From an uncultured Eubacteriales bacterium (lineage in GTDB: Bacteria > Bacillota > Clostridia > Monoglobales > Monoglobaceae), in the NCBI GenBank assembly GCA_900550775.1, contig URTH01000029.1:1-15007 (forward strand): a stretch of 15,007 bases of DNA, read 5' to 3'. The position numbers were made by a program, and so were the translations under genes. The notes beneath the pieces are model-generated. The model was not told where the DNA came from. It saw nothing but the letters and a program-made list of their open reading frames with translations, and did not search any database. Positions 6,467 through 14,473 of this stretch are shown piece by piece (the stretch's first letter is position 1; each line of letters opens with the position of its first letter).

Positions 6467-8507
6467 AGAAGTTTAACTGGCTTTCGTGCATCGGGAAGAA
6501 GTCAAAGCGCGGCTCCAAAAATTTGAGCATGTGCTCTTTTTCGTCACAAAAGTCATAGAGTGTATCAAAAATGCGGTTCCAATCCCAAAATTCGTCGCCG
6601 AGGTTGAGATAGGAGAGCAGCAGCTCGGTGCCCTTCGGTGCGATCGGGTGCATCAGCACGGTTGCCACGCGAACCATGTGGAAAACATCGCGGAGCGTCT
6701 GCATACGCAGTGCCTGATCGTCCGCCTTATCGGCAGCGGCAATGTTTTTCGCCCAGTATTTATTGGCGTTTCGGATATAGGTGTCCATCAGGCTCATGAC
6801 GGAGTGGAACTCAAAGCGGTACATATACCGCTCATATTTTAAAATGGTCTCCTTGGCCTGGGTCAAAACCTCCTCGCTGATGGCACCGTAGGGAAGCTTG
6901 CCGTCATTATATTTTTGTGCCGTGTAGAAACAGGAGCGCGCCACGCGGTTAAACACATTGGAAAGCAGCTTGCCCTCCTTTAACACGGGGTCGGCATCCT
7001 TTTCGCCGGCGGTCGGATTGAGCGGCTTTGGCTGGAAGCTGACGCTCTTTAAACCAAGGCCAAGGCTTAAAAAGTGCGCTCTGAGCTGCTCCGGCGTGTA
7101 GTATGCAAAAAGGTCGGCAGCCATCGGCGGCTTGACCGCGCCGCTGGAGCTTGCTTTTTTATTCAAAAACAGAATGTGGTTGTTTGCAACCAGGGTCGGC
7201 AGGGTCAGCTGGCCGTCCTTCGGGTGGGTGGTAAGCGAGTCACGTTTTCCCTGTGTTGCCATAAACATCACCATTTCGGCGATACCGTAAAAATAGATGT
7301 TGTCCTGGCCGATAAACTGATAGACCTTGGCGTCCTCCGAACACCAGAATTTCTTCCATTCATTTTCGTCCTTGCCGCACTGCTTTAAATAGGTGCGCGT
7401 AAAGGAGATCGGCGCCCACAGAGATTCCGGCCATACCCAGATCGTCAGTCCCTCTTCGCCGTCAATGACCGGCGCAGGAACGCCCCATTCAATATTCCCG
7501 GTCAGGCGGAAGGGTACCAGCGTTTTCCCGGCACGGAAACGGATGTTATGCGCACCGAGTACCTCGCGCGCGGCGTCTCTTTGGGCAAGGGTCTGAAATT
7601 CCAGCGCAAATGAGGTCTTGTTTGCGGTCGTGTTTAAGGTGTGCTCCGGCAATTGGCCGCAGATGGCGTCATATTCTTCACGCAGTTCATTTTTGATATA
7701 GACCATCGGCGGCGTCATAAACTCGCGGATGGTGTTGGCAACTAAGGGGCGCACCGTCTCGTCCTCAGCGATTTGATCGACATACCGGTTCATCAGATCC
7801 TGAAACTTGGTAAGATCGATATACCAGTTGGTGACATCGCGCATCTCCGGCGTTTCGCCGGTTAAGGTGCTTTTCGGATCGATCAGATCCTCCGGCATGT
7901 ACTGATGCCCCATGGAACATTCGTCCGCATAGCCCTTGTCGGAGGTACAGTTTTCCACCGGGCAGCGGCCGACCACCTGTCTGCCGTTTAAAAACTGACC
8001 GGCTTTTGCGTCATAAAACTGACGGGTAACCAGCTTTTCCAGATATCCGTTTTGGTGCCACAGCTCCATCAGTTCCTTGGTGACGGTTTCGTGCTCGCGC
8101 TTGGCATCGTCCAGGCCGGACGCCGCAAACAGATTCAAACTGATTTCGTATTCCGAAAGCGTTTCCTTTTGGCTCTCGTGGTTCTGGCGTACAAAATCCT
8201 CAATTGTGCCGGAAAACGCGCCGCTTTCATGCAGGCTGCGGTAGCTTTCCACAATGGGCGAACCGTAGCAGTCGGTGCCGGATACAAAAACAACATTGTC
8301 CGCACCGATGCGGTCACGCAAAAACCGCGCCATCACGTCTGCCTGTACAAAAACGCCGCCGACGTGGCCAAAGTGCAATTTTTTGTTTCCGTAGGGCATG
8401 CCGCCCGTGATAACCGCCCGTTTCGGAAAGACAGGGCGCGGCATGTCAAGTATATTTTCACGTTCCTTGCGAAATCCCTCGCGGTCATGATTCTTTTCTT
8501 TTCCCAT
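6465..8507 (-). CDS. metG: Methionyl-tRNA synthetase, divergent form
   Basis: This 680-residue class I aminoacyl-tRNA synthetase would charge tRNA-Met with methionine. The N-terminus resembles the E. coli-type enzyme: GGMPYGNKKLHFGH (35-48), with HFGH in place of HIGH, then VSGTDCYGSPI (75-85). A zinc-knuckle-like insertion has C182, C187, C197 and probably H201, followed by PEDLIDPKSTLTG as in MetRS. APISF (365-369) lines up with the APIGY methionine pocket, while Y407 sits where E. coli has H301. The KMSKS loop reads KASSS (451-455). Residues about 272-335 form an extra block before WGVPAP. The protein ends after the anticodon-binding helical domain with no C-terminal EMAP/Trbp111 domain. 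The start at 8507 is preceded by AAAGGAAT inside the end of gltX, 4 bp away, so translation is probably coupled. Family assignment is good; full methionylation activity is less certain. Confidence 0.87.
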   Translation of the reverse strand: MGKEKNHDREGFRKERENILDMPRPVFPKRAVITGGMPYGNKKLHFGHVGGVFVQADVMARFLRDRIGADNVVFVSGTDCYGSPIVESYRSLHESGAFSGTIEDFVRQNHESQKETLSEYEISLNLFAASGLDDAKREHETVTKELMELWHQNGYLEKLVTRQFYDAKAGQFLNGRQVVGRCPVENCTSDKGYADECSMGHQYMPEDLIDPKSTLTGETPEMRDVTNWYIDLTKFQDLMNRYVDQIAEDETVRPLVANTIREFMTPPMVYIKNELREEYDAICGQLPEHTLNTTANKTSFALEFQTLAQRDAAREVLGAHNIRFRAGKTLVPFRLTGNIEWGVPAPVIDGEEGLTIWVWPESLWAPISFTRTYLKQCGKDENEWKKFWCSEDAKVYQFIGQDNIYFYGIAEMVMFMATQGKRDSLTTHPKDGQLTLPTLVANNHILFLNKKASSSGAVKPPMAADLFAYYTPEQLRAHFLSLGLGLKSVSFQPKPLNPTAGEKDADPVLKEGKLLSNVFNRVARSCFYTAQKYNDGKLPYGAISEEVLTQAKETILKYERYMYRFEFHSVMSLMDTYIRNANKYWAKNIAAADKADDQALRMQTLRDVFHMVRVATVLMHPIAPKGTELLLSYLNLGDEFWDWNRIFDTLYDFCDEKEHMLKFLEPRFDFFPMHESQLNF

Positions 8508-8511
8508 AATC

Positions 8512-10176
8512 TTAATTCCTTTCTTCCGGCGTCGTTTCCATCGCGGATTCGATTCTGCGTCTCATGCAAGGCTCACCCAGCAGATGACAGATTTCCCACA
8601 GATCGGGGGAATTGGTTCTGCCGACAATGGCAACCCGAATCACGTTGCTGACATCGGTGATGCTGCCCTTGTACATCTCCGGGTTCTTTTTATAGTCCTT
8701 CGGCTTTAAGGCGTACTGCATGTCGCCGGCAATATCGCGAATCTTCTGGAACCATGCGGCGTTATCATCGGCGTGGTCGTAGGTTTCAAGATAGCGTTTT
8801 AAAATTTCGCCGCGGTCGGACTCTGTGACGTTTTCCGGGTAGGGACTCTCCTTGGTGAAGGTCTCGTCAAAGTAGAAGGATAAGAACTGACGCGCCTGTT
8901 TCCAGTTGGTTAAATCCTTACGCGGCCGCGCACCCGTTCTCCCCACATCAATAATTTTTTCGGTAAACGCGCGGTCTTTGGTGAACAGTGCGTAAAAGTC
9001 CGGGTCGTATTCCTTAAGCCAGAGTGACATCTTTTCGTAAATTTCGGCCGCCGGAATCCGCAGCAGGGTCTCCTGGCTGACGCTGTCAAACTTCATCATA
9101 TCAAACAGGGCGCCGGAATGTCCCATCTTTTCCAGAGTGAACGTAAAATCGTCCATCGCAGCGTCCGGGTGCTCGCTGCGCCATTCTTCATAATTGGAGT
9201 TTAAAAGGGTCATTAAATATTCCCGTACCGCTTCCGGGACGTAACCCTCTCTGCGGTAGTAGTCAAGGCCGAGCTCCGGATCCTTGCGCTTGGACAGCTT
9301 GCGCTTGGTATCGCCGTCCATCTTCATCAGCACGGGCGTGTGACAGTAGATGGGGCGTTTCCAGCCGAAGGTGTCAAACAGCTGCGCGTGGATCGGCGCG
9401 GTGGACAGCCATTCTTCACCGCGTACCACGTGGGTGGTGCGCATGAGGTGATCGTCAATGACATGCGCAAAGTGATAGGTCGGAATCCCGTCCGATTTCA
9501 GCAGGACAAAGTCCTGGTAGTTTTCCTGTAGTTTCAGCGTGCCGCGGATGCCGTCAAACAGTTCCAGTGTGTGGCTGATATCGCCGTCGGAGCGAAAACG
9601 GAGCACGTATTCCTCACCGGCTGCGATTCTCTTTTCAATCTCCTCAATCGGAAGATCGCGGCAGAGCGCCCACTCGCCGTAGTAGCCGAAGTTCTCTTTT
9701 TTGGAAATCTGGGTGTTCCGCATCTCGGTGAGCCGTTCCTCGCTGCAAAAACAGGGATAGGCCAGACCGCGGCGTACCAGTTCTTTGGCAAAGCATTGAT
9801 AAACTTCCTTCCGCTGCCGCTGGCGGTAGGGACCGTAGTCGCCGCGGTCGCTCTCTGTGGTTGCGCCCTCGTCAAAGGAAATGCCGAAATAGTCCATAGC
9901 GGAGAGCAGCAGTTCAACGGCGCCGGGCACCTCGCGCTTTGCGTCGGTGTCCTCAATCCGAAGATAAAAAACGCCGCCGCTCTGGTGTGCCAGCCGTTCG
10001 CCGATCAGCGCGTTATACAGGTTGCCGAGATGGACAAAGCCTGTCGGGCTGGGACCGATTCTGGTGACTTTGGCGTCCTCGGAAAGTCCCTCGCGGCGGG
10101 GATAGCGCAGCTCGTAATCCTCCGGCGTTTTGGTGATATCGGGAAACAGCAGTTCTGCCAGATAATTTGTATCCAT
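8512..10176 (-). CDS. gltX: Glutamyl-tRNA synthetase
   Basis: This 554-residue class I synthetase attaches glutamate to tRNA-Glu, and perhaps to tRNA-Gln if the organism uses the GatCAB route. The catalytic core has RIGPSPTGFVHLGN (39-52; HLGN is the HIGH motif), FYLRIEDTD (70-78), a likely zinc site CFC (142-144) with C172, and the KMSKS motif as KLSKR (293-297). About 37 residues precede the first core strand, more than in many bacterial GluRS, which makes the protein longer than the common 480-500. I chose the ATG at 10176 because AGAGG precedes it by 7 bp. An in-frame TTG at 10197 would start the protein 7 residues earlier, but the ribosome site lies inside that stretch. It is the first gene of a two-gene unit with metG and is divergent from potABCD. 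Confidence 0.94.
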   Translation of the reverse strand: MDTNYLAELLFPDITKTPEDYELRYPRREGLSEDAKVTRIGPSPTGFVHLGNLYNALIGERLAHQSGGVFYLRIEDTDAKREVPGAVELLLSAMDYFGISFDEGATTESDRGDYGPYRQRQRKEVYQCFAKELVRRGLAYPCFCSEERLTEMRNTQISKKENFGYYGEWALCRDLPIEEIEKRIAAGEEYVLRFRSDGDISHTLELFDGIRGTLKLQENYQDFVLLKSDGIPTYHFAHVIDDHLMRTTHVVRGEEWLSTAPIHAQLFDTFGWKRPIYCHTPVLMKMDGDTKRKLSKRKDPELGLDYYRREGYVPEAVREYLMTLLNSNYEEWRSEHPDAAMDDFTFTLEKMGHSGALFDMMKFDSVSQETLLRIPAAEIYEKMSLWLKEYDPDFYALFTKDRAFTEKIIDVGRTGARPRKDLTNWKQARQFLSFYFDETFTKESPYPENVTESDRGEILKRYLETYDHADDNAAWFQKIRDIAGDMQYALKPKDYKKNPEMYKGSITDVSNVIRVAIVGRTNSPDLWEICHLLGEPCMRRRIESAMETTPEERN

Positions 10177-10223
10177 AATGTTACCTCTTTTGCTCAAATT
10201 TCAATAATGATCTCTAAACCGTT

Positions 10224-10252
10224 ATTTTACCCTTTTTTTGTAAAAAAGTCAA
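10224..10252 (-). promoter_or_regulatory. Sigma-A-type promoter of gltX-metG
   Basis: Read on the minus strand, TTGACT (10252-10247) and TAAAAT (10229-10224) are separated by 17 bp. The predicted start near 10217 gives a leader of about 40 nt. That is too short for a T-box riboswitch, and I see no T-box sequence, although Bacillota synthetase operons often have one. Confidence 0.75.
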
Positions 10253-10284
10253 GCAATATGGGAAGATGAGAGGGACGGATTCTT

Positions 10285-10331
10285 TTTTGGGATTGTAAAA
10301 TTTTGAAAACGCGAAAAATCGTTTCCCAAAA
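10285..10331. repeat. Inverted repeat in the gltX-potA spacer, function unknown
   Basis: TTTTGGGA (10285-10292) and TCCCAAAA (10324-10331) are perfect 8-bp inverted arms 31 bp apart. They enclose a smaller pair, AAACG (10307-10311) with CGTTT (10320-10324), which shares one base with the outer arm. The element lies between the gltX promoter and the pot promoter and overlaps neither. It could be a regulator site or chance in AT-rich DNA. Confidence 0.3.
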
Positions 10332-10362
10332 CCAGAACTTTAACGGCCATCTTTCGGTCAGA

Positions 10363-10398
10363 TTGACTATTGACTTTTTACATAAAATAGTATATTGT
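10363..10398 (+). promoter_or_regulatory. Probable promoter of potABCD (exact -10 uncertain)
   Basis: A tandem ATTGACT repeat (10362-10375) supplies two TTGACT -35 candidates, at 10363 and 10370. From 10370, TATTGT (10393-10398) lies at 17-bp spacing and TATATT (10391-10396) at 15 bp. The predicted start is near 10405. The double -35 is unusual and may allow a shift between alternative starts. Confidence 0.5.
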
Positions 10399-10406
10399 GT
10401 AAAATA

Positions 10407-10425
10407 TCGTATTATTTTAATACGA
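10407..10425. promoter_or_regulatory. Perfect palindromic candidate operator in the potA leader
   Basis: TCGTATTATTTTAATACGA has two perfect 8-bp arms (10407-10414 and 10418-10425) around TTT. It lies between the predicted -10 and the ribosome site of potA, the position expected for a repressor operator. It has no U-tract and is too AU-rich to be a good terminator. Part of it recurs upstream of the tetR-type gene: TAATACGAAA (10418-10427) is the reverse complement of 14458-14467. Confidence 0.5.
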
Positions 10426-10441
10426 AACATAAAAAACCTTG

Positions 10442-10448
10442 AAGGGGG
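10442..10448 (+). promoter_or_regulatory. Ribosome binding site that fixes a TTG start for potA
   Basis: AAGGGGG lies 8 nt upstream of the TTG at 10457. An earlier in-frame TTG at 10439 overlaps this site and so cannot use it. There is no in-frame ATG near the beginning of the conserved domain. Confidence 0.75.
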
Positions 10449-10456
10449 TATTTGTA

Positions 10457-11509
10457 TTGGAGAATATTGTCAGCCTTGAGGACATCGTTGTTACCTTTGA
10501 CGGAGAGCAGATTTTAAACCACATTAACCTGGATATCCGGGATAAAGAGTTTGTCACGCTGCTTGGGCCGTCCGGTTGTGGAAAAACCACAACGCTTAGG
10601 ATCATCGGTGGTTTTCTGGAACCTGACAGCGGCACTGTTACGTTTGAAGGGAAAAAGATCAACCATATTCCGCCGTATAAGCGGAATGTTAATACCGTAT
10701 TCCAGCGTTATGCATTGTTTCCGCATCTGAATGTGTATGAGAACATCGCCTTTGGCCTTAGGGTCAAGAAGATGCCGGAGCGGGAGATTCGCAGCCGGGT
10801 GGGAGAAATGTTGGAGCTTGTGAATCTGCGCGGCTATGAAAAGCGAAATATCAGCCGTCTGTCCGGCGGTCAGCAGCAGCGTGTGGCGATTGCCAGGGCA
10901 CTGGTGAATCAGCCGAAGGTGTTGCTGCTGGACGAGCCGCTGGGCGCACTTGATTTAAAGCTGCGCCAGGAAATGCAGATGGAGCTGAAAAAGATTCAGC
11001 AGCGTTTGGAGATTACCTTCATTTATGTTACGCACGATCAGGAAGAGGCCTTGACGATGAGCGATACGGTCGTCGTCATGAACCATGGCAATATTCAGCA
11101 AATCGGTACGCCCGTTGATATCTATAACGAGCCGCAGAATGCGTTTGTCGCGGACTTTATCGGCGAGAGCAACATTCTGCCCGGCATTATGCGTAAAGAC
11201 CGCCTGGTTGAGATCAGCGGCAGGGAATTTGTCTGTGTGGACGCAGGCTTTGGTGAAAACACGCCGGTGGACGTGGTGATCCGCCCGGAGGATATCACCC
11301 TTGCCGCGCCGGAGGACGCACAGATTTCCGGGGTGGTAACCTCGGTAACCTTTAAGGGCGTTCATTATGAAATGGTGGTGGAGGCCTATGATTTTCACTG
11401 GCTGATCCAGTCCACCAAGGCCGCCCAGGAGGGCGCGACGGTCGGAATCACCTTTGGCCCCGATGACATTCATATCATGCACAAGATGAAAGGATCGGTG
11501 GAAAGATGA
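10457..11509 (+). CDS. potA: Spermidine/putrescine ABC transporter ATP-binding protein
   Basis: This 350-residue ATPase powers polyamine import at the inner face of the membrane as a dimer under PotB and PotC. Visible motifs are Walker [10 protein letters not shown] (37-45), Q-loop [10 protein letters not shown] (81-90), signature LSGGQQQR (135-142), Walker B LLLDE (156-160), the D-loop region GALD and the switch histidine H193 in [13 protein letters not shown]-like domain with VVIRPEDI fills about residues 235-345, as in PotA/MalK-type ATPases. Translation starts at a TTG after AAGGGGG. Its stop overlaps the potB start (ATGA). Family is certain; polyamine specificity comes from the PotD encoded downstream. 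Confidence 0.94.
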   Translation: MENIVSLEDIVVTFDGEQILNHINLDIRDKEFVTLLGPSGCGKTTTLRIIGGFLEPDSGTVTFEGKKINHIPPYKRNVNTVFQRYALFPHLNVYENIAFGLRVKKMPEREIRSRVGEMLELVNLRGYEKRNISRLSGGQQQRVAIARALVNQPKVLLLDEPLGALDLKLRQEMQMELKKIQQRLEITFIYVTHDQEEALTMSDTVVVMNHGNIQQIGTPVDIYNEPQNAFVADFIGESNILPGIMRKDRLVEISGREFVCVDAGFGENTPVDVVIRPEDITLAAPEDAQISGVVTSVTFKGVHYEMVVEAYDFHWLIQSTKAAQEGATVGITFGPDDIHIMHKMKGSVER

Positions 11510-12315
11510 GAAGAAAATTGCTTGCTGCCCCCTATCTTGTGTGGATGGCGGTGTTTGTGATTGTTCCGCTGATTATGGTGGCTTATTTTGCGTTTACGGA
11601 CGGCGACGGAAACTTTACGCTGCAATATGTCGCAGACGTTGCCCAGTACAGCAATATTTTTGTGCGTTCGATCTGGCTTGCCGCGATTGCAACGGTGATC
11701 TGCCTGATTGTTGCCTATCCGCTGGCGTTTACGCTTGCCAATATGGATCTTAGGGTGCAGGGAACCATGGTGATGATCGTGGTGCTGCCGATGTGGATGA
11801 ATTTTCTGCTGCGTACCTATGCGTGGATGACCCTGCTCGGCAACGAGGGGATCATCAATACCCTGCTCGGCTATATCGGCATCGGCCCGTTTAAAATGCT
11901 GAATACTCAGGGCGCCGTTGTGCTCGGCATGGTCTATGATTATCTGCCGTTTATGATACTGCCGCTCTATTCCGTCATGGTAAAAATCGATAAAAGCGTC
12001 TTGGAGGCGGCACAGGATCTGGGCTGCAACAGCATCAAAACGATGCTCCGCGTGATCTTTCCGCTGAGCCTTCCGGGCGTGATGTCCGGTATCACCATGG
12101 TGTTTGTGCCGGCCATCAGCACCTTTATCATTTCAAGGATGCTGGGCGGCGGCTCTAACCTCTTGATCGGCGATTTGATTGAGATGCAGTTTTTGGGAAA
12201 TTCCTATAACCCCAACCTGGGCGCCGGTATTTCCTTGGTTTTGATGGTGATTATCCTCTTAATCATGACCTTGATGAATCAGTTCGATTTGGACGACGAC
12301 CGCGTGTTGATGTAA
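11506..12315 (+). CDS. potB: Spermidine/putrescine ABC transporter permease PotB
   Basis: This 269-residue integral membrane permease has about six hydrophobic segments, beginning at residues 7-30 ([21 protein letters not shown]). The EAA loop that docks with the ATPase is [15 protein letters not shown] (167-181), ending LPGVMSG. The phrase [17 protein letters not shown] (102-118) is typical of PotB. It would form the heteromeric channel with PotC. The ATG overlaps the potA stop by 4 bp and is preceded by GGAAAG, so it is probably translationally coupled. Twelve bases separate it from potC. Confidence 0.94.
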   Translation: MRRKLLAAPYLVWMAVFVIVPLIMVAYFAFTDGDGNFTLQYVADVAQYSNIFVRSIWLAAIATVICLIVAYPLAFTLANMDLRVQGTMVMIVVLPMWMNFLLRTYAWMTLLGNEGIINTLLGYIGIGPFKMLNTQGAVVLGMVYDYLPFMILPLYSVMVKIDKSVLEAAQDLGCNSIKTMLRVIFPLSLPGVMSGITMVFVPAISTFIISRMLGGGSNLLIGDLIEMQFLGNSYNPNLGAGISLVLMVIILLIMTLMNQFDLDDDRVLM

Positions 12316-12327
12316 GGGGGGACGAGA

Positions 12328-13122
12328 ATGAAAAAATTATCCAAAGTTTACTTAAGCCTTGTACTTGCTTTTTTGTACCTGCCGATTCTGGTGCTGATTA
12401 TCTTTTCGTTTAACGTCTCCAAAAGCCGCTCGGTGTTCAGCGGTTTTACCCTGGACTGGTACCAAAAGCTGTTTCATAATGAGCTGATTATGGCATCGCT
12501 CGGCAACACGCTGATTGTTGCGGTGATTGCCTCGGTCTGCGCGACGATACTCGGTACCGTGGCGGCGATCGGCATCCACAAGATGCGCAAGGTACCCAAG
12601 ATGATGGTGATGGAGGTTACCAATATCCCGATCACCAACCCGGAAATCGTGACGGGTGTTTCTCTGATGCTGCTGTTTGTGTTTTTTGCGGCGCGTATGA
12701 ACCTGGAATTTGGCTTTGTGACCTTGATTATTGCGCATATTACCTTTGATGTTCCCTATGTGGTGATGAACGTGATTCCAAAGCTGCGGCAGATGGACGC
12801 CAACCTATACGAGGCGGCACAGGATCTCGGCTGCGGCCCGGTACGCTCCTTTTTCAAGGTTGTGCTGCCGGAGATTCTGCCGGGTGTGGTTTCCGGCTTT
12901 TTGATGGCGTTTACGTTTTCACTGGATGACTTTGTGGTCAGCTATTTTACCAGCGGCTCCAGTGCGCAGACGCTGCCGATTACCATTTACGCCATGACAA
13001 GACGTAAGGTCAGCCCGGAAATCAATGCGCTCTCGACCATTATTTTTGTGGTGGTGCTTGTTGTTCTGATTTTAAAGAATCTGTTAGAGAGCCGCAGTAT
13101 CCGAAAGGAGGCGTCAAAATGA
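12328..13122 (+). CDS. potC: Spermidine/putrescine ABC transporter permease PotC
   Basis: This 264-residue membrane permease is the partner of PotB. It starts with a hydrophobic segment containing YLPILVLIIFSFN (17-29), which is characteristic of PotC, and has about six membrane segments. The EAA loop is [20 protein letters not shown] (162-181), then FSLDDFVVSYFTSG (197-210), another PotC hallmark. AAGGGGGG precedes the ATG at good spacing. The stop overlaps potD (ATGA). Assignment is firm. Confidence 0.95.
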   Translation: MKKLSKVYLSLVLAFLYLPILVLIIFSFNVSKSRSVFSGFTLDWYQKLFHNELIMASLGNTLIVAVIASVCATILGTVAAIGIHKMRKVPKMMVMEVTNIPITNPEIVTGVSLMLLFVFFAARMNLEFGFVTLIIAHITFDVPYVVMNVIPKLRQMDANLYEAAQDLGCGPVRSFFKVVLPEILPGVVSGFLMAFTFSLDDFVVSYFTSGSSAQTLPITIYAMTRRKVSPEINALSTIIFVVVLVVLILKNLLESRSIRKEASK

Positions 13123-14378
13123 AACGTTGGATTGCCTTTTTGATGATGCTGCTTCTGGTTTTGCCGTGCCTTGCCGGTTGTCAGTCGGCAGAGAGTGAGG
13201 ACGAAGAACCCATTGAGGCGCAAACGGTACAGGTGGAGGATCCGGCGTATTACAGCCGTTTGAAAAACGCCGGGATTTCGATCAACGTTTACAACTGGGG
13301 TGAATATATCCCGGACGGCAGCGAGGAGGGGGTACTGAACCTCAATGCGGAATTTACCAAGCTGACCGGGATTCGGGTCAATTATACGACCTATGCCACC
13401 AATGAAGAGCTTTACGCAAAGCTAAAAGGCGGCGGCGTCAGCTATGACATTATCATTCCGTCCGATTATATGATTTCGCGTATGATCCGTGAGGATATGT
13501 TAGAGCCGCTTGATTTCCGAAATATTCCGAACGAAAAGAATATTATGGAAAAGTTCAAAAACCCGGAATACGACCCGGAGAACGCCTATTCGGTACCCTA
13601 TACCTGGGGTACGGTGGGTATCATCTATGATAACACGGCGATTGACCTTCCGGAGGAGGAGATTGACTGGGATATCCTTTGGGATCAGGCGTACCGGGAT
13701 CAGATTCTGATGTTCGATAATCCGCGTGACGCCTTTGCCATTGCGGAAATTCGAAAAGGGTATTCTTTAAATACCGAGGATAAGGACGAGCTGACCGATG
13801 CGGCAAGGCTGCTGGTGGAGCAAAAGCCGGTGGTGCAGGCCTATGTCATGGATGAAATTTTTGATAAGATGGGCGCCGGTGAGGCGGTGCTTGCCCCGTA
13901 TTATGCAGGCGATGCCGCGACCTTGATGGACGAATACGACCATTTAAGCTTTGTCATTCCGAAGAGCGGCACCAACCTGTTCTTTGATGCGGTCTGCATT
14001 CCGAAAGGCTGCAAACAAAAAGAGGCTGCCGAGATGTATATCAACTTCCTGTGTGAGCCGGACGTTGCCTATGCGGTGACGGATTTTATCGGCTATTCCA
14101 CACCGAACCAGGCGGCTTATGACATGCTGGATGACGAACTGAAGGAGGATCCGATTGCATACCCGGATGATGACTATCTGGCAGAGCATACCACCGTGTT
14201 TTGCAATCTCTCCGATGATGCCAATGCGACGATGCAGACCCTCTGGACTGAGATGAAGAGTGCGGAGCAGGAGTCGAATAATCCGTATTTGGTGCCGGTG
14301 TTTATGCTGCTTTGCGTGCTTTTGTCGGTGGGAATCCTGATTCGCCGCTATATCCGCAGCAAAAAAGATATCTTTTAA
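13119..14378 (+). CDS. potD: Polyamine-binding lipoprotein PotD with extra C-terminal membrane helix
   Basis: This 419-residue extracellular receptor delivers spermidine or putrescine to PotBC. A type II signal peptide (hydrophobic 5-17) ends in the lipobox LAGC, with C21 as the lipidated residue. The binding domain runs about 53-335: NVYNWGEYIPDG (57-67) carries W60 and Y63, like W34 and Y37 of E. coli PotD; SDYMISRM (115-122) carries Y117; D290 in LFFDAVCIPKG matches D257; the E. coli tryptophan just before it is F here; IGYSTPN (324-330) is a PotD hallmark. The protein is longer than the 348-residue E. coli form. Its tail, about 390-408, is a clear membrane helix followed by RRYIRSKKD, so it may be anchored at both ends. 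The start overlaps potC and a strong terminator follows. Confidence 0.93.
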   Translation: MKRWIAFLMMLLLVLPCLAGCQSAESEDEEPIEAQTVQVEDPAYYSRLKNAGISINVYNWGEYIPDGSEEGVLNLNAEFTKLTGIRVNYTTYATNEELYAKLKGGGVSYDIIIPSDYMISRMIREDMLEPLDFRNIPNEKNIMEKFKNPEYDPENAYSVPYTWGTVGIIYDNTAIDLPEEEIDWDILWDQAYRDQILMFDNPRDAFAIAEIRKGYSLNTEDKDELTDAARLLVEQKPVVQAYVMDEIFDKMGAGEAVLAPYYAGDAATLMDEYDHLSFVIPKSGTNLFFDAVCIPKGCKQKEAAEMYINFLCEPDVAYAVTDFIGYSTPNQAAYDMLDDELKEDPIAYPDDDYLAEHTTVFCNLSDDANATMQTLWTEMKSAEQESNNPYLVPVFMLLCVLLSVGILIRRYIRSKKDIF

Positions 14379-14388
14379 TATGGTTTTC

Positions 14389-14434
14389 AGGGACTGCCGC
14401 AAAATGGTTTCATTTTGCGGCGTCCCTATTTTTT
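14389..14434 (+). terminator. Rho-independent terminator of potABCD
   Basis: A long hairpin has AGGGAC (14389-14394) and GCCGCAAAATG (14396-14406) pairing with CATTTTGCGGC (14411-14421) and GTCCCT (14422-14427). One T (14395) is bulged and the loop is GTTT. Six Ts at 14429-14434 follow, so it acts on the plus strand; the other side has no T-tract. Confidence 0.93.
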
Positions 14435-14442
14435 ATTACCTA

Positions 14443-14471
14443 TTGACAAGAGTGAAATTTCGTATTATAAT
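14443..14471 (+). promoter_or_regulatory. Consensus sigma-A promoter of the tetR-type gene
   Basis: TTGACA (14443-14448) and TATAAT (14466-14471) are perfect consensus hexamers separated by 17 bp. The start is predicted near 14478, inside the palindrome that follows. Such a strong promoter needs repression to be kept low, which fits autoregulation. Confidence 0.9.
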
Positions 14472-14473
14472 AA

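Noticed and set aside
8052..8651. 199-codon open frame antisense to metG and the end of gltX.
   Set aside because: It overlaps two conserved genes and has no recognisable motif.
10177..10197. TTG start for gltX 7 codons upstream of the ATG.
   Set aside because: The AGAGG ribosome site lies within this stretch and serves the ATG at 10176.
9571..10269. 232-codon open frame antisense to the start of gltX.
   Set aside because: It covers the gltX start and promoter and shows no recognisable domain; GC-rich codon bias on the real strand explains the lack of stops.
10439..10456. Earlier TTG start for potA.
   Set aside because: The codon overlaps the AAGGGGG ribosome site, so that site cannot serve it.
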